Positions 34,001-44,973 of a stretch of DNA of 64,000 nucleotides are shown piece by piece. Below the pieces are notes generated by a model, which was not told the origin of the DNA, made no database searches, and saw only the letters and a program-made list of their open reading frames with translations. Every line of letters starts with the position of its first letter. Position 1 is the first letter of the stretch. The DNA lies in the NCBI GenBank assembly GCA_027943335.1, contig BSBK01008425.1, positions 62,001 to 126,000 of the forward strand, given 5' to 3'. Made by a program: the position numbers and the translations under genes. The DNA comes from Chamaecyparis obtusa. Lineage: Eukaryota > Streptophyta > Pinopsida > Cupressales > Cupressaceae.

Positions 34001-35640
34001 TATTTCAATTTTTAACAACAGCTCTGAGACTACCAGCAGTCAGCGAAGAGCTTGCCAACCACAGAGAGAGATCATTTCTTCCCCTTTGGGAACGGAGGGA
34101 CATATTAAAAGAGGGTAGATGTTTAGATCTTTTTTTTCCTTTAACAAAAGTCCACCCATCTTTCGCATTCTTAGCCAAATCTTGCCAAGATATCAAATCA
34201 AGATCCGTGGCACCCAAAAATGGGGCAACAGGAGATTGTCCTAGGATAGGACCACCAGTATCCAGGGAAGCTGTGACGAGGGATGAGTCTATAGCCATTG
34301 ATCTAGCTTGATCCAGCGAAGCTTTGTCGGTAGGAGGGATAGACGCTCACAACCAACAGAGACCCGAGTTGCGGAATCAGAACTGATTGAAGAACTAGGG
34401 AAGGAAGCATCTCTCGGGGGAGAGCCAGAGGCGTTGGGGCCCCAGAAGTCTCCTGAGAAGAGGAAACAACTTGAGAAAAGCTTCGAGAAGTCGAGGCCTT
34501 TACAACAAAGTAGTGATGGGAGGAAGCTCCCTTCCACCAAAAAGTGGGTTTTTTAACCTTTTCCAATCCACATTGATCCGCTAAGAGACCAGTTTTAAAA
34601 CATCTCCTGCATCTGAAGGGGAGACCTTCGTAATCCAAGGATTGAATCCAGGATCCTTTAGGATATTGTAGCTTTATCTTTTTCGGAAGACCCTTGGAAT
34701 AATCCAAATCAACAAGTGTCCTTGCATATGTGGAATGAAGAATATCATTAGATTCCTCATCAACCATTAGAAAGTCTCCAAGAGACTCCCCCACAACCTC
34801 GAACAAAGAATCAACCCAAAAGTGAAGAGGGAGGTTAGGAAGCCTCACCCAAGTGGGAACCTTTGAGAAAGTCTCTGTAGAGGCATCAAAGTCAGGGTGC
34901 CAAGGTTTAACCATGAGCATGAACTTGTCGTCCCAGCTAAAAACGTGATCACAAAGAATCAGTTTCCTATCAGCTGGGTTCTCAAACTTAGCTATGAAAA
35001 ATCCCCTCGCTAGAGGAAATATGTGAATTGTTTCTGATATAATGGGTTCCCACTGGCGGGTAATCCAAGCATGCAGATCTGGGAGACTTGGCCAAAAGCC
35101 CTTGAACTTGCAGATGAGACCATGATCCGCGAAGATGGAAGCTGCAGAATCAATATCTTTCACAACCTCATCATCTAGAGGGATGATAAGAGGGTTAGAA
35201 ACTCGGAGAGGAGCAACACCTTTGAGACCAGTAGGCTTCCAAGAGGTTGCAGGCTTGGGTTGAGAAGAGCTCCCGGTAGCGGCTGTAGCAGACGCAGGAG
35301 GGCGAGTAGCACAAGGGATGCATCCCCAACCGCCTTAGAAAAATGAACCCTACTAGAGGAAGCATTAGCACTCCCTGCAGGACCTAGAGCTGCAAGGCCG
35401 CTGGAGATAGCAACTTCTGTAGTCAAAGCGACGACAACAGAGGCTGCAAAAGCCCTTGACGCGTCAAGGGCAGGAGCCTTTATGGGCTGCAAGCCAACAA
35501 CACACTCCGCAGACACTTAAGCAGCAGAACCACAGGGGAAAGCAATGTCTGCAGCAGAGGCATCGACAACAGAGGTTGCAAAAACCCTAGATGCATCACG
35601 GGCGGGAGCGTGTCAGGTGGGAGCCATGTTGAACTTAATG
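34001..35640 (-). pseudogene. LINE (L1-type) 5' end with ORF1 (DUF4283, zinc knuckle)
   Basis: Minus strand. The ORF1 start is near 35628 (MAPT), followed by Ala-rich sequence including two related segments, APARDASRVFATSVVDA and APALDASRAFAASVVVA. After a frameshift near 35170 the main frame (34303-35163, 286 codons) holds DUF4283: PSLPDLHAWITRQWEPIISE, ARGFFIAKFENPADRKLIL and VPTWVRLPNLPLHFWVDSL. A knuckle CRRCFKTGLLADQC follows, with Leu where the His of CCHC is expected. Another frame (34005-34298) gives the C-terminus. ORF1 proteins bind LINE RNA. No ORF2 follows: gypsy sequence resumes at about 34000, so the copy keeps its 5' end but lost the rest. Confidence 0.88.
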
Positions 35641-36130
35641 TTGTTTTATGTTGATCTTACTCGTCGACCTCAATTTGATTGTAGCCAAAGAATCCATCCA
35701 ATATGGACATCATTTTCAAACATGCTACAGTTAGCAATATATGATCCATCCATAGTGAGGAGTTATCTTTTAGGGAGGACTAATTTAAATTTAAAAAATC
35801 CACACAAATATTGATCTCTCCATTCATTTTGCAAACATGGATGATATTGGCTACCCATGTAGAGTGATGGATAGGATATATAATCCTTGCCTTCAACATT
35901 TTATCAATTTCTCTGAAGATGGCATCTAAAATCTTAGGATTGTAGTTTCATTGTTTATGGAAAAATGGAGCTGTATCGGTCTAGAGGAATTTGGTGTTTA
36001 AAATCTCCTCTCATAAAGTTCTTTAGATCTTCATAGCACCAGGCGAACATGTCTTTATATTTGATAAGGTCAATCAATCTGACATTTTCTTCAGGTGTAC
36101 AACATTTACCTACACTGACCTACTAGGGAT
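35641..36130 (-). pseudogene. Tat-B reverse transcriptase, N-terminal half
   Basis: Minus strand, mixed frames: DMFAWCYEDLKNFMRGDFKH and QIPLDRYSS start it; AIFREIDKMLKARIIYPIHH and STWVANIIHVCKMNGEINIC are the finger motifs; CVDFLNLN, a stop, then SSLKDNSS and SILDGFFGYNQIEVDE. It stops just before the catalytic box, at the junction with the LINE at about 35640; the YVDD part is not found in the window. It follows aRNH in the same orientation. Confidence 0.88.
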
Positions 36131-36177
36131 CATTGGAGTCTCTGACATTTACATTTTTGTATTAACCAGATGTATTA

Positions 36178-37066
36178 TCATCTTCTACCCTTTTGTTTGA
36201 TATACACATCATGCCTACTGAACAATTGTTCTAAAGAAACCATGCCCTTCAGAAATGAAATTACCTTTAAGTTGGACAACACCTTATGGCAGGGTCTTCT
36301 TATCAAGTAAAAATTCTTTACAATGAGCCTCGCTGCCTTTAAAGTAACTTTCCTTAAATGCATCAACATTTTCTAAGAATGCCTTGAGTTGGACATCATT
36401 TTCAAAAAGTTTCCATGAATGAACTTTGTTGGGTATTAGGCCTGTACACCATCTCAATCCTATATGAGTTTTCTTTGAAATCTGAATGAGGTAACAAAGA
36501 TGTAGACACTGCCAATGAATTGATTTTAGTATTTTATTCTCTAGGTATTGCCTTAATGGAGAAAGCATCAAGAGATACAATTTCATCCCATACTCTCTTT
36601 CAACAATGCTTTAATCCATCATTCTTAACTGCAAAAGAGCCCCTCACCTATTCCACAATCAACTTTGCATCATCTTTAGCTACTAACAATTTTGTTCCCT
36701 TCTCTTTCACCATAATTATTCCTAGGAGCAATGCCTTATATTTTGTGGTATTGTTGGTGTTTTTAAATTCCAATTCATAGGATAAGGGAATAAATTCTCC
36801 AGTTGGAGAAATCAACACCACTCTTGCTCCATAGCCTTAAGATGAGCAATTTCCATCAAATTATAGAACCCACAACTTAGATGAAATATCTGGTCCTCAT
36901 ATTTCTTTTGTTGATGTATGATAAAAAATAACATATAGCTCTTGAATTTCATTTCTTCATATAAAATCTGTGACCTAGGATCATCTGACTTCAACACAGT
37001 AAATTTAGCCTTGGCTTCTGGTTCTAGTTTGACCTTCTTGTTCCCTAAAGGTATAAGGTCATGTGA
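36178..37066 (-). pseudogene. Tat-B archaeal-type RNase H, upstream of RT
   Basis: Minus strand. After LIPLGNKKVKLEPEAKAKFT and VLKSDDPRSQILYEEMKF (37060-36930) comes an RNase H fold of the aRNH kind: FDGNCSS with the first Asp (near 36860), ARVVLISPTGEFIPLSYELE, FKNTNNTTKYKALLLGIIMV (Glu changed to Lys), GTKLLVAKDDAKLIVE, a stop, then KNDGLKHC and RVWDEIVSLDAFSIKAIPRE, ending SLAVSTSLLPHSDFKENSYR near 36480. The frame 36284-36586 is partly a shadow of this one and partly the continuing linker (WKLFENDVQLKAFLENVDAF). It lies between protease and RT, not between RNase H and integrase as in Tat-A. Confidence 0.85.
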
Positions 37067-37375
37067 CTAGTCCATTTGTATTTCACTACCAAGATCCTTG
37101 CAAAAACTTCTACTTAGAAGTATTCCATAACTAGAGGGGATGTCTACAACTAAGATGGTCAATTTGAGCCTCTTGTTTGGGTGAGTGGCTAGTGACAATT
37201 GAGCATCTTTAATTTGGCCAATGAGGAGAATTTTCTTTGAATCCATGGAATAACACCTACCAAAGGTTTTGGTTAATGATAGACCAAGAGATTTGGCTAC
37301 AGAGGTTGGCATGACATTGTTGAAAGCACCATAATCTATCATACAATTGCTCGACCTATGACCATTTATGAACAA
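37067..37375 (-). CDS. Tat-B aspartic protease
   Basis: A 102-codon minus-strand frame covering a retropepsin: MFINGHRSSNCMIDYGAFNN has the catalytic Asp in DYGA (usual DSGA/DTGA), VMPTSVAKSLGLSLTKTF is the following helix and SYGILLSRSFCKDLGSEIQM corresponds to the LGRPW-like end. It processes the polyprotein. The Tyr beside the Asp probably spoils the active site. It joins the aRNH region through a single stop at 37066. Confidence 0.85.
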   Translation of the reverse strand: MFINGHRSSNCMIDYGAFNNVMPTSVAKSLGLSLTKTFGRCYSMDSKKILLIGQIKDAQLSLATHPNKRLKLTILVVDIPSSYGILLSRSFCKDLGSEIQMD

Positions 37376-38023
37376 AGAGACATAGAAAGGGTTTGGCTTT
37401 AAGTTCTATATAGTAGAAGTATAATTTATATTGTCTATAGAGAGGTCTGATGTAGATGGCTCATCATGTATAGACTAATCTTCACAAGCATTAATCTTGG
37501 AAGTGCTTGATTTACAAAATTCTACAAGACAATTTAACTTACAATGACTAATTTTCAGATAATTTAGAGGAGAAATTTGAATCTTTGATATTTCGCAAAA
37601 TTGAACATTGTCAAAAGGGAAATCGTTCTTACCTAATGAGTTTGTAGAAAAATCTTTAGATAAACTTTCTAGTGCTTTGGTGGAACCATCTTGAGGAGAA
37701 GTGGGCTTAGGTTTTTGAAGCATAGAAACACCTCGTTGGCCACTGTTTTGATGACTTCTAGTAAAAAAAACCAAAATAAGTATCATCTAAAGTAGTAAAT
37801 CAATCACCTCTTTTTGAATTGGATTCATATTTTAGGTAATGTATTATAGAGTCGCTAGAGTGTCCTAGAGTAGATTCTTACTTAACAACTTCTTCCTTGG
37901 TTTCATTAGTAGCTACTAGCTGCATATACTTAGATATTTCAAAGCATGTATTGCCATCATGATCTTTGGTTAAACAAAATATGCACATGTTTCCTTTCCT
38001 TGATGTAGGGGGCACTTTTATGG
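37376..38023 (-). pseudogene. Tat-B gag end with CCHC knuckle, and spacer
   Basis: Minus strand. Just below 37988 the frame reads MCIFCLTKDHDGNTCFEISK, an exact CX2CX4HX4C knuckle, followed by YMQLVATNETKEEVVK. Spacer sequence to 37376 includes the 103-codon frame 37475-37786, rich in Ser, Lys and Asn without catalytic motifs. A frameshift separates the knuckle from the gag frame ending at 38024. Confidence 0.8.
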
Positions 38024-38830
38024 CTAATCTCTATTGAGATTCAAGATGTAATAATTGTCTACTATAGATTGAAGAGCTACACTAGGATGTTTTCTTGAAA
38101 TGTCTTGGTACAGTTGTTGGAACGAAGAGTTGGCCTTGAGCAATTGCCTCTGTAATGCAATAATGTCAATTGCCAATCTTTGTATCATGGGGTTTGAAGT
38201 AGTGGGATTTGAATTGCTTGATTGTATTTCCTTCTTCCACTTCTGAGTCATAATGAAGTCATCCTCGAGTTTTATAGCCATAGTCTGAGCATCAACCAAA
38301 TTTGCTACTCTAGCCCTTCTTAGGTGAAAATTGATGTTTGGTGGTATAAAATTCAGGAAGAAACATTTTTGTTTATCTTCTATAGGCCTCTTATTTGCAA
38401 GAATCTTGTTAATAATTTTATTGAATTTTGCTACAAACTCCCTCATAGGTACATGAATTTATTTTCTAATCTGAGTAAGTTGGGCTAACAAAGAATGTTC
38501 ATCCTCCACACTCTTGAATCTTGCTTCAAATTGGGTTTTCATAATATTCCAGTTGGTAATCACCCCAAGAGCTATATAATCACTCATCAATCCCATATGT
38601 CAGTCTCCACAAATAACTTGACTGCTACGTCTTGATGTTGAATGCCCAAACCAACACAAGAAATGAAGAATGTTGCAATATGCTCATCTATAGACACTTT
38701 CTTGTCTCTTGGGAATTTAGGGAGAATTTTCCTAGAGCCCTTTGATAAGTCATTCAATGCTACCATATTTAATGGGCTAATAGTTTCTCCCCAAGGTACT
38801 AGTAAAGCCATAGTTGAAGGAAACTGAATA
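38024..38830 (-). pseudogene. Tat-B gag
   Basis: Minus strand. 38587-38811 begins near a gag start (MALLVPWGETISPLNMVALN, LPKFPRDKKVSIDEHIATFF). After a frameshift, LAQLTQIRK, a stop, and IHVPMREFVAKFNKIINKIL carry the retrotransposon gag domain; the frame 38024-38446 continues RPIEDKQKCFFLNFIPPNIN and LRRARVANLVDAQTMAIKLE, then a helical tail with RLAIDIIALQRQLLKANSSF. Sequence up to 39400 is a degenerate N-terminal extension or leader. Confidence 0.88.
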
Positions 38831-39410
38831 TATATGGAAGTGATATTAACTATGGAAGGAAGAACAACCTCGTGGAGAGTTAAGGCTTGGTAGGTAGTAG
38901 ATTGTATAGTTCTCCTCGCAAGTGCAGGTGGCTTGCATTTAGTCCTTTGAGTAGGTAGAATATATGAAACATTAGATTCTCGTAACGATTTGAAAATAGG
39001 ATCAATGACACCTCTTCCCTTTCACTTATGCCATTCCTTCTAAACTCTAGTATGTTGTCTCTTTAAAATACCAAACTATTGGTTTCTTGCTTGTTTGCAA
39101 TTTTGTGGGACCTCAGGATTGTTATGGGGTGAAGGTTTTTGAGCCACAAACAATGCTTGTCATCTCCTTTGTCTTAGCAAGGATAGCCTCAATTTTTTTG
39201 CAAGTTCTCTTTCTAAAACTTGATTTTCTCTCTTATAATATTCTATGTTTCTTCAAATTCTCCAAGCGAGAGTGTTCAACTATTTAATAATGTCTTATTG
39301 CTCGTCTTGAAAACCAAGATTTAGTTGTAATACTAGATTAATGTTCTCATGGGGAAGTACCATTGTGTTTCATATCAAACAACCAATATTTTCAAAGTGA
39401 TTATTCAATT
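38831..39410 (-). other. Tat-B leader or gag N-terminal extension
   Basis: Minus-strand sequence between PBS and the gag frame. Short protein-like pieces (KKIEAILAKTKEMTS near 39170) suggest that gag once started further upstream, but no frame remains open. Confidence 0.5.
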
Positions 39411-39426
39411 CCCTAGCGAGTTGCCA
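39411..39426 (-). promoter_or_regulatory. Tat-B primer-binding site
   Basis: Minus-strand TGGCAACTCGCTAGGG lies about 9 bases inside the proposed LTR end at 39436. It resembles the TGGCGACTC(C/T)GCTGGGG site of many plant Ty3/gypsy elements with a few changes. It differs from the PBS of Tat-A. Confidence 0.65.
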
Positions 39427-39582
39427 AAAATCTATTGCCTAATAGATTGGACTTCCTTATTTTTATCTACTTCTGACTCTATTGCCCTGTAAAGAGAAAT
39501 TGCCTACCAATAGTTGAGTGAATTGATATGAGTTCCTCTTTGAATTTTATTTTGAAGGTATATCTCCCTTCTTCAAGTATAA

Positions 39583-40060
39583 TTTTTTTTTTTTTTGTAA
39601 AATAAAGACTTTCTTAAAATGGGGGTACATTTTTAACTCGAAAGCAGAAAGGTAACTAAGGATTGCTCATCACTTTGAAATAATCACAAAAAGGAAATTA
39701 CAAACATGTATGCTAAGGAAACAAATCTCTATAAAACCATAACTTGTTCTAGAAAAATAACCTTCAATCCAAGGAAAATAACTAATTTCAGATGTCTCTC
39801 AATAATACAAAATTGTTCCTACTATTGTGAATAACAAAAACTCAAACAAAAATGGTGTCACAAAGAACACAAGATCTATTGCTTGAAATCAAAGTTTCAT
39901 AACAATAAAACATCAACTAAATTTGTAGAGATCTCCTTTATAAAATTTAGTAATAGGAACTTTTCCCTCAAATTAACATGAACAACAATTCTTCTTAGAA
40001 CTGAGCCACACTCGATTGTCAAAGCAAAAGGGTTTTTTTTTTGGAAAATTGTCGATCCCC
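39583..40060 (-). mobile_element. Poly(A)-ended retroposon in the Tat-B LTR
   Basis: On the minus strand it ends GTCTTTATTTTAC plus about 14 A (T run at 39583-39596). No ORF of known family. The upper edge is set where LTR homology resumes and is uncertain. It resembles the element at 22334 only in having an A tail. Confidence 0.45.
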
Positions 40061-40639
40061 TCAATTGTCTTTCAATAAGATATTTAAAGTCTTTTCAAAA
40101 CAACCATTTCCTTGTTTCCTTTAGTTAAACACACTAATCCTTTTAAATAACTTAATAATAATAATGATACATTAAAAATTTTCAGCACATAATTCTTTAA
40201 CATGATATATATATATAATTGAAGAATAACATCAAGAAAAACAATCATGAGACTAATAACCACTATTCTATCATGATTTGGAATAGTCACACTGATATTC
40301 CGAATTGAGTAGAATACCATTTTCTTTCTAATTTCCCTTGCCTTGGCCATGAAAATTTTATGGTGATTAGCGCACCACATCAAAATAACATCAATTCTAG
40401 CTAATTCCTTCTACTTGTCTTTGCGAAAGACAAAAGGATGAGCTATTGCATTGATATTCTGCTGATACTCTAGTTTAAGTCATCCAACAATGATGCCATA
40501 GTTATCTTTATTCTTAAGTTAACATCCAATGCCTTTAAAGTCTTGTATTATTTTCTCAATCATTTCTTTAGCCCCCCCTAATATTTTTAAAAATTAATCA
40601 CATTTTTTTGTATACATTCACATTTGTAACCTAGTTTGT

Positions 40640-41110
40640 ACATCATCTCTAACAAGGTGCAATGTTTGATGACAAGACACCATTAGCTACAACTGTGTTT
40701 ATTCCAATATCAATCATGTCTTGTATTTTCTTCACAGTAGCCTTGTGAGTAACATCCTCCATCTTGGTTACTCCGATCTACGATAACACTGCATTCCTCG
40801 CCACTACCAAATTATCATATGATTTAATCAAATGATCAATGAAGGGAAATCTCCTAACTTTTAGATCTTTGATCCATTATTTAGTGATCTTGCCAAATTG
40901 GTTATCTATTTGGAGTTGAGATATTAATTCTTTGTTTTGGTCAGACTTAGGATCAATAATTTTGTCAGAGGAATTAAGAATTTCAGCTAACAAAGGGCCA
41001 AGCAAGGATCTTAAGCTTTTTGTGAGCAACTCTACCTTAGATTTTAGATTGTCTTTGTCAAGCTTGTTTCTCTCAATCCTTTCTCTAACTCTGTTGGATG
41101 AAACTTGCCA
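40640..41110 (-). pseudogene. Protein-like relic inside the Tat-B LTR
   Basis: Minus strand, from 41110 down, with few breaks: RERIERNKLDKDNLKSKVEL, TKSLRSLLGPLLAEILNSSD, KSDQNKELISQLQIDNQFG, HLIKSYDNLVVARNAVLS and VTKMEDVTHKATVKKIQDMI. It looks helical and charged, like a coiled coil, but matches no family that I know. The other LTR (28850-29260) carries a more broken copy (PKCDQNKEFISQLQIDN). It reads in the direction of the element. Confidence 0.45.
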
Positions 41111-41310
41111 GTTGTGTTAATCTGCATCTAGGCTCAGAGGTCCCATGTTAATGCAAGTAATATTGAAATAAATAGGGGTAGGTTGGCTAGGGTCTTTTTG
41201 GGTGTTTGGATGAGCAATCTCAAGGAAAAAGGTGATCTGAATTGCTATCCTCTATAAGGCGGGAGGTAGTCTTTAGCCTTTTGTTCTTTGAACTGGGGAA
41301 GAATGTGATC

Positions 41311-42213
41311 TGACTTAGGATCTATGAAGATTTCTTAGAGAATGCTTAAAGTTATAAAAAATTAATTCAAAGCTTTAATAAGCTAATCAACATAAACTAA
41401 ATGCTTAAATGAACAAACCATTATAAAAATGATGCACAAAAAGAAAGAGAGGAAAGAAATAGAAGACCAAACACAATTGATAATGGAGATCACCAAATGG
41501 CTACGTCTCCAGGTCCCCCTCCAACAGAGTGACCAACCCAATTATGCTAAAAAAATTAGAATAACAATTGCTTACAAGACCATCTCCTTTCAATACTTTG
41601 TCATAACATTCCTCCAATGTGCAGAAATGACTCCACCGTTTCCCAAGCATTCTCTCCTTCACATCACCTCGAATGCTTTTCAAAAGCCTAGATCCCCCTT
41701 TTTATACATAAAATATGCCATTATAAGGCTTACAAATAAAATAACCGTCTTATAACAAAACAACCTTAATATCTTGTTTATGGGAATGCCACATCATTGT
41801 GCCATTTGTGAAATCTTGATTGGTCCAACTTGTTATACATATGCTAATTGATGACATGTCACCATGTTGATGTCAGCATGGTCAACTCATTTTTCTTCAA
41901 ACTTTGACCTGTGATAACTTCCACATACAGACTCCATTTTTGACAAAACAAACGCTGTTAGAAATGTGTCAACAAGCTCTCTATAATGATATTGATTTTG
42001 ACACATTTCGAGATGATAATTTTTTTTGCTTTTCTTACTAGCCTCTATATCTAGTTTGAACAAAATTTGATTGGCCATAACTTGGATGTATGAACTCCTT
42101 TTTCGCCTGTTCAAGTTGAGTTGAGTCCAATTTTTCGAGTGCTTCGACATGGTGCTAATTTATGGAGCATTGGAGACACTTCAATTTTTAGTGAGAAAGT
42201 ATTCCCCAGATTA
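41311..42213 (-). repeat. Chr-A 3' LTR
   Basis: Matches 46913-47352 in the same orientation (AAAAAATTAATTCAAAGC near 41358 and 46961; CCTCCAATGTGCAGAAATGA near 41611 and 47218). In element orientation it starts at about 42213, after the PPT, and ends in CTAAGTCA at 41311. The minus-strand frame 41887-42150 inside has no recognised family. Confidence 0.85.
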
Positions 42214-42228
42214 GGCCTCCCCACTAGA
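42214..42228 (-). promoter_or_regulatory. Chr-A polypurine tract
   Basis: Minus-strand AGTGGGGAGGCC directly precedes the LTR start; Chr-B has AGTGGGGAGGTT in the same place (52806-52817), which supports both calls. Confidence 0.75.
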
Positions 42229-43700
42229 TAGCTTTTTGATTACTTGGAAAGTAATTGAGGATACAATTCCCTCACTTTATCTACCTCCATCTATTTTGCC
42301 TTACTTGGATGTATCGCTTTCAGTCCCACCCTGAGGTATTCAATTTCTCCTATTCATGAAGTTCTGACATTCTTGTCCAGGATGACATCTTCAGACAACT
42401 CTGACATGTATTCTAGTGAAAGATCATCAATTGATGGAACCTAAATGTTTGTGTCTTCATCTAGTATCATCGGAGGCTCATACAATTTCAGATTCTCAAC
42501 CTTGACATTTGAGTAGATCTTCATATCTTGAGGAAGATTAAGGTGGAAGGCATTAGTACTAATCTTTCCCAGAATCTTGAAAGGACCATATCTAATCGGA
42601 TTGAGCTTTCTTCCTTCACCTTGCATTTTTTCCTTGTTAATATGTAATCAGACTTTGTCTCCAAACTAGAAATGGTGATCACTGTGATGCTTATCATGAC
42701 GAGCTTTGTATTTTTCTTGGCTCTTCTCCAACTATGCTTCCACTTACTGGTGGATTGCTTGGACCTTCTAGATGAACTTTAAAGCCTTCTCTCCATTATG
42801 GCATCCATCTTCATCATCGCCCTTCCCAAAAGAAAAATCCATTGGTGTCTTAGGCAAGTAATCAAAGAAAGTCTCAAAAGGAGACCTCTTTGTAGAAGAG
42901 TGTGCTGCATGATTGCAAGCATACTGCACATAATGAAGACTCTCATCCCATATCTTAGGATTCTTATTGTAGTAACCTCTGAGAAGATGTACAACTGTCC
43001 TATTTACTACTTTTGTCTATCCGTCGGTTTGTGGATGGAAGGTTGTTCTATTCTTTAGCTTGGTGTCCATGAGGCCTCACAATGTTGACCAAAATTCCCC
43101 TAAGAATCGAGAATTTTGATCCGATAAAATAGAAGTAGGTAACCAAAAATGAACCCATTCAAATTGAAAGTACATATGAGTGGTTAGTTCAGTAGTGACC
43201 TATTTCTCAGAAGGCATTAGAATACACATTTTGTTGAACTGATAAACCATTACATACAAAAAATCATGTCCCTTCCTAGACATAGGTAGACCCCAACAAG
43301 ATCCATAGACACACTTTCCCATGGATAGGATGGCACATGAAAAGGTGTGTACAACCCCAACTTCCTATTACTAGGTTTACTAATTGCACACATCACACAT
43401 CCTTTAATATATTTAGATATAGTTTCCTACATATGAGGCCAATAATAATACTTCTGCAATTGAGCCAATTTTTGCTTACCCCAACGTGTCCTACAAGCAA
43501 TGAGGTGTGTGATTCTCTGATAATTTGTTCTTGTTCATCTTTTAGAATTCATAATTTTCTGGATTGATACAACAATCTATCCTCCACATGGTAATCTTTC
43601 TCTTCTACATGTGTTTACCTTGGATTAAAGTTGCATAAATAGCTTTAAAGTTCTCATCATTAGCATATTTTTCCTGAAAAATTTCATGAACCATAGAACT
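42229..43700 (-). pseudogene. Chr-A integrase and chromodomain-like tail, broken
   Basis: Minus strand, mixed frames. Zinc domain: HTSLLVGHVGVSKNWLN and a later CAI/CVQ-type Cys pair near 43390; core beginning DLVG near 43300; GRPHGHQAK-type remnants of the DDE region; C-terminus GEGRKLNPIRYGPFKILGKI and AFHLNLPQDMKIYSNVKVEN in the open piece 42441-42626. After a stop, IPSIDDLS-like sequence and EIEYLRVGLKAIHPSKAKW, then VRELYPQLLS to about 42240, correspond to the chromodomain-like tail of Chr-B. Chromodomains steer integration to particular chromatin. Confidence 0.85.
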
Positions 43701-44250
43701 ATTCTGAAGGATTACCAAAGCATTCATAATAGGAGGTCTAGAGAGCATATCTGCTACTTTGTTATGGGCACCTTTCTTATACTTAATTACCAAGTGAAAC
43801 TATTGCAAAAAACCCATCCACCTAAAATGCCTACCTTGTTGCAGATTAGTTTGTGAGTGTAAATATTGAAGTGGTCGGTGATCGGTGTGGATTGCAGCTT
43901 CTTTCCCCATTAAACTTAGTGTTTCCATTTTTTAACACTCTAAACTAATGCATAAAGTTCCTTATCAAAAGTGGGATAGTTACTTATTGCTCTTGAAAAG
44001 GCTTCAGAGTGGTAGTAGACTAGTTTACCTCTATGCATGAGTACAACTCCCTTGGAAAACCCACTCGCATTTGTCTCAATCTAAAACGATTGCTGTAAAT
44101 CTAGTAAAGTCAGAATTGGTGCGGTGCTCAACTTTTCCTTCGAAGTGTTGAAAGCCTTCTGCTGTGGACCCCCCACTGAATTGCCTTTGTATTGGTTATT
44201 GTGTGCAAAGGTGATGCCATATAAGAGAAGTTTGCAATGAACTTCCAATA
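43701..44250 (-). pseudogene. Chr-A RNase H, broken
   Basis: Minus strand. Frames are scrambled (ANASGFSKGVVLMHRGKLVY-like sequence near 44000-44060, HTDHRPLQYLHSQTNLQQ-like near 43850), ending in the open piece 43605-43793 MVIKYKKGAHNKVADMLSRP, which is the tether after RNase H. The corresponding intact reading is seen in Chr-B at 50888-51290. Confidence 0.8.
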
Positions 44251-44973
44251 CTAAACTGCACCCAAGAATCTTCTGACTTCAGTGACTATACTTGGCTTAC
44301 GACATTTTACAATAGATTTGACTTTCGCAGGGTCTACTTTCAATTGATCACCTCCTACAACATAGCCTAAGTACACTAAGGATGTCTTAGTGATCTCATA
44401 TTTAGACATATTTACATTTTTTCTTTCTTTTCTCAATACATCAAAAACTTTCTTTAGATGACTTACATAATCATCACAAGACTTACCGAATACAAGGATA
44501 TCATCCAGATAGACTATGAAAAAATCATCAATGAAATTATTAAATACATTATTCATGACTCTCATAAATGCATCAGGTGCATTACAAAGCTCAAAATGCA
44601 TGACCAACCACTTAAACAGTTCCTATTTTGTCTTAAAAGTAGTTTTCCAAATGTTACTTTCTACAATTCTTATATGATGATATCCATTACGTAAGTCTAG
44701 CTTAGTGAAATAAATAACATGTTTCAAATGACCAAGTAAATGGTCAATATGAGGAAGAGGATACCTATTCTTTACCATTATCTTATTTAGATATCTGTAG
44801 TTGATGCACATTCTCCAAGTCCCATCTTTCTTTGGAACCAACACAATAGGAGAACCATATGGAGAAGTACTAGGATGGATAACTCCTTTCTCAATCAGCT
44901 CCTGAACTTGCTTCTTGATTTCTTTATTCTGTATAACTGATAAATGGTACATGGCGATATTAGGAAGTGGCAC
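44251..44973 (-). pseudogene. Chr-A reverse transcriptase
   Basis: Two open minus-strand pieces. 44623-44973: EKGVIHPSTSPYGSPIVLVP, KKDGTWRMCINYRYLNKIMV, RYPLPHIDHLLGHLKHVIYF and TKLDLRNGYHHIRIVESNIW. 44251-44607: ELCNAPDAFMRVMNNVFNNF, DDFFIVYLDDILVFGKSCDD with an intact YLDD box, then KTSLVYLGYVVGGDQLKVDP. One stop near 44620 separates them. This is the best preserved part of Chr-A. Confidence 0.93.

Larger units (their letters stand above)
39436..41310 (-). repeat. Tat-B 5' LTR, downstream part
   Basis: 40078-41310 aligns with 28510-29430 of the other LTR, interrupted by several indels. The lower part, 39436-40077, has no match there because the left LTR is degraded at its end, and because part of it is a retroposon. 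The LTR continues at 53765-54440 beyond the Chr-A/Chr-B block. About 900 bp corresponding to 29423-30322 of the left LTR is missing at the break. Confidence 0.7.

Noticed and set aside
33460..34556. Plus-strand ORFs over the LINE and RNase H pieces (for example 33847-34311)
   Set aside because: They are shadows of the minus-strand LINE ORF1 and Tat-B RNase H, whose protein motifs are clear.
31858..35640. A single LINE with an inverted 5' part (twin priming)
   Set aside because: Plus-strand ORF2 end and minus-strand ORF1 would fit, but Tat-B coding sequence (RNase H end, tether, integrase start) lies between them, so they are separate insertions.
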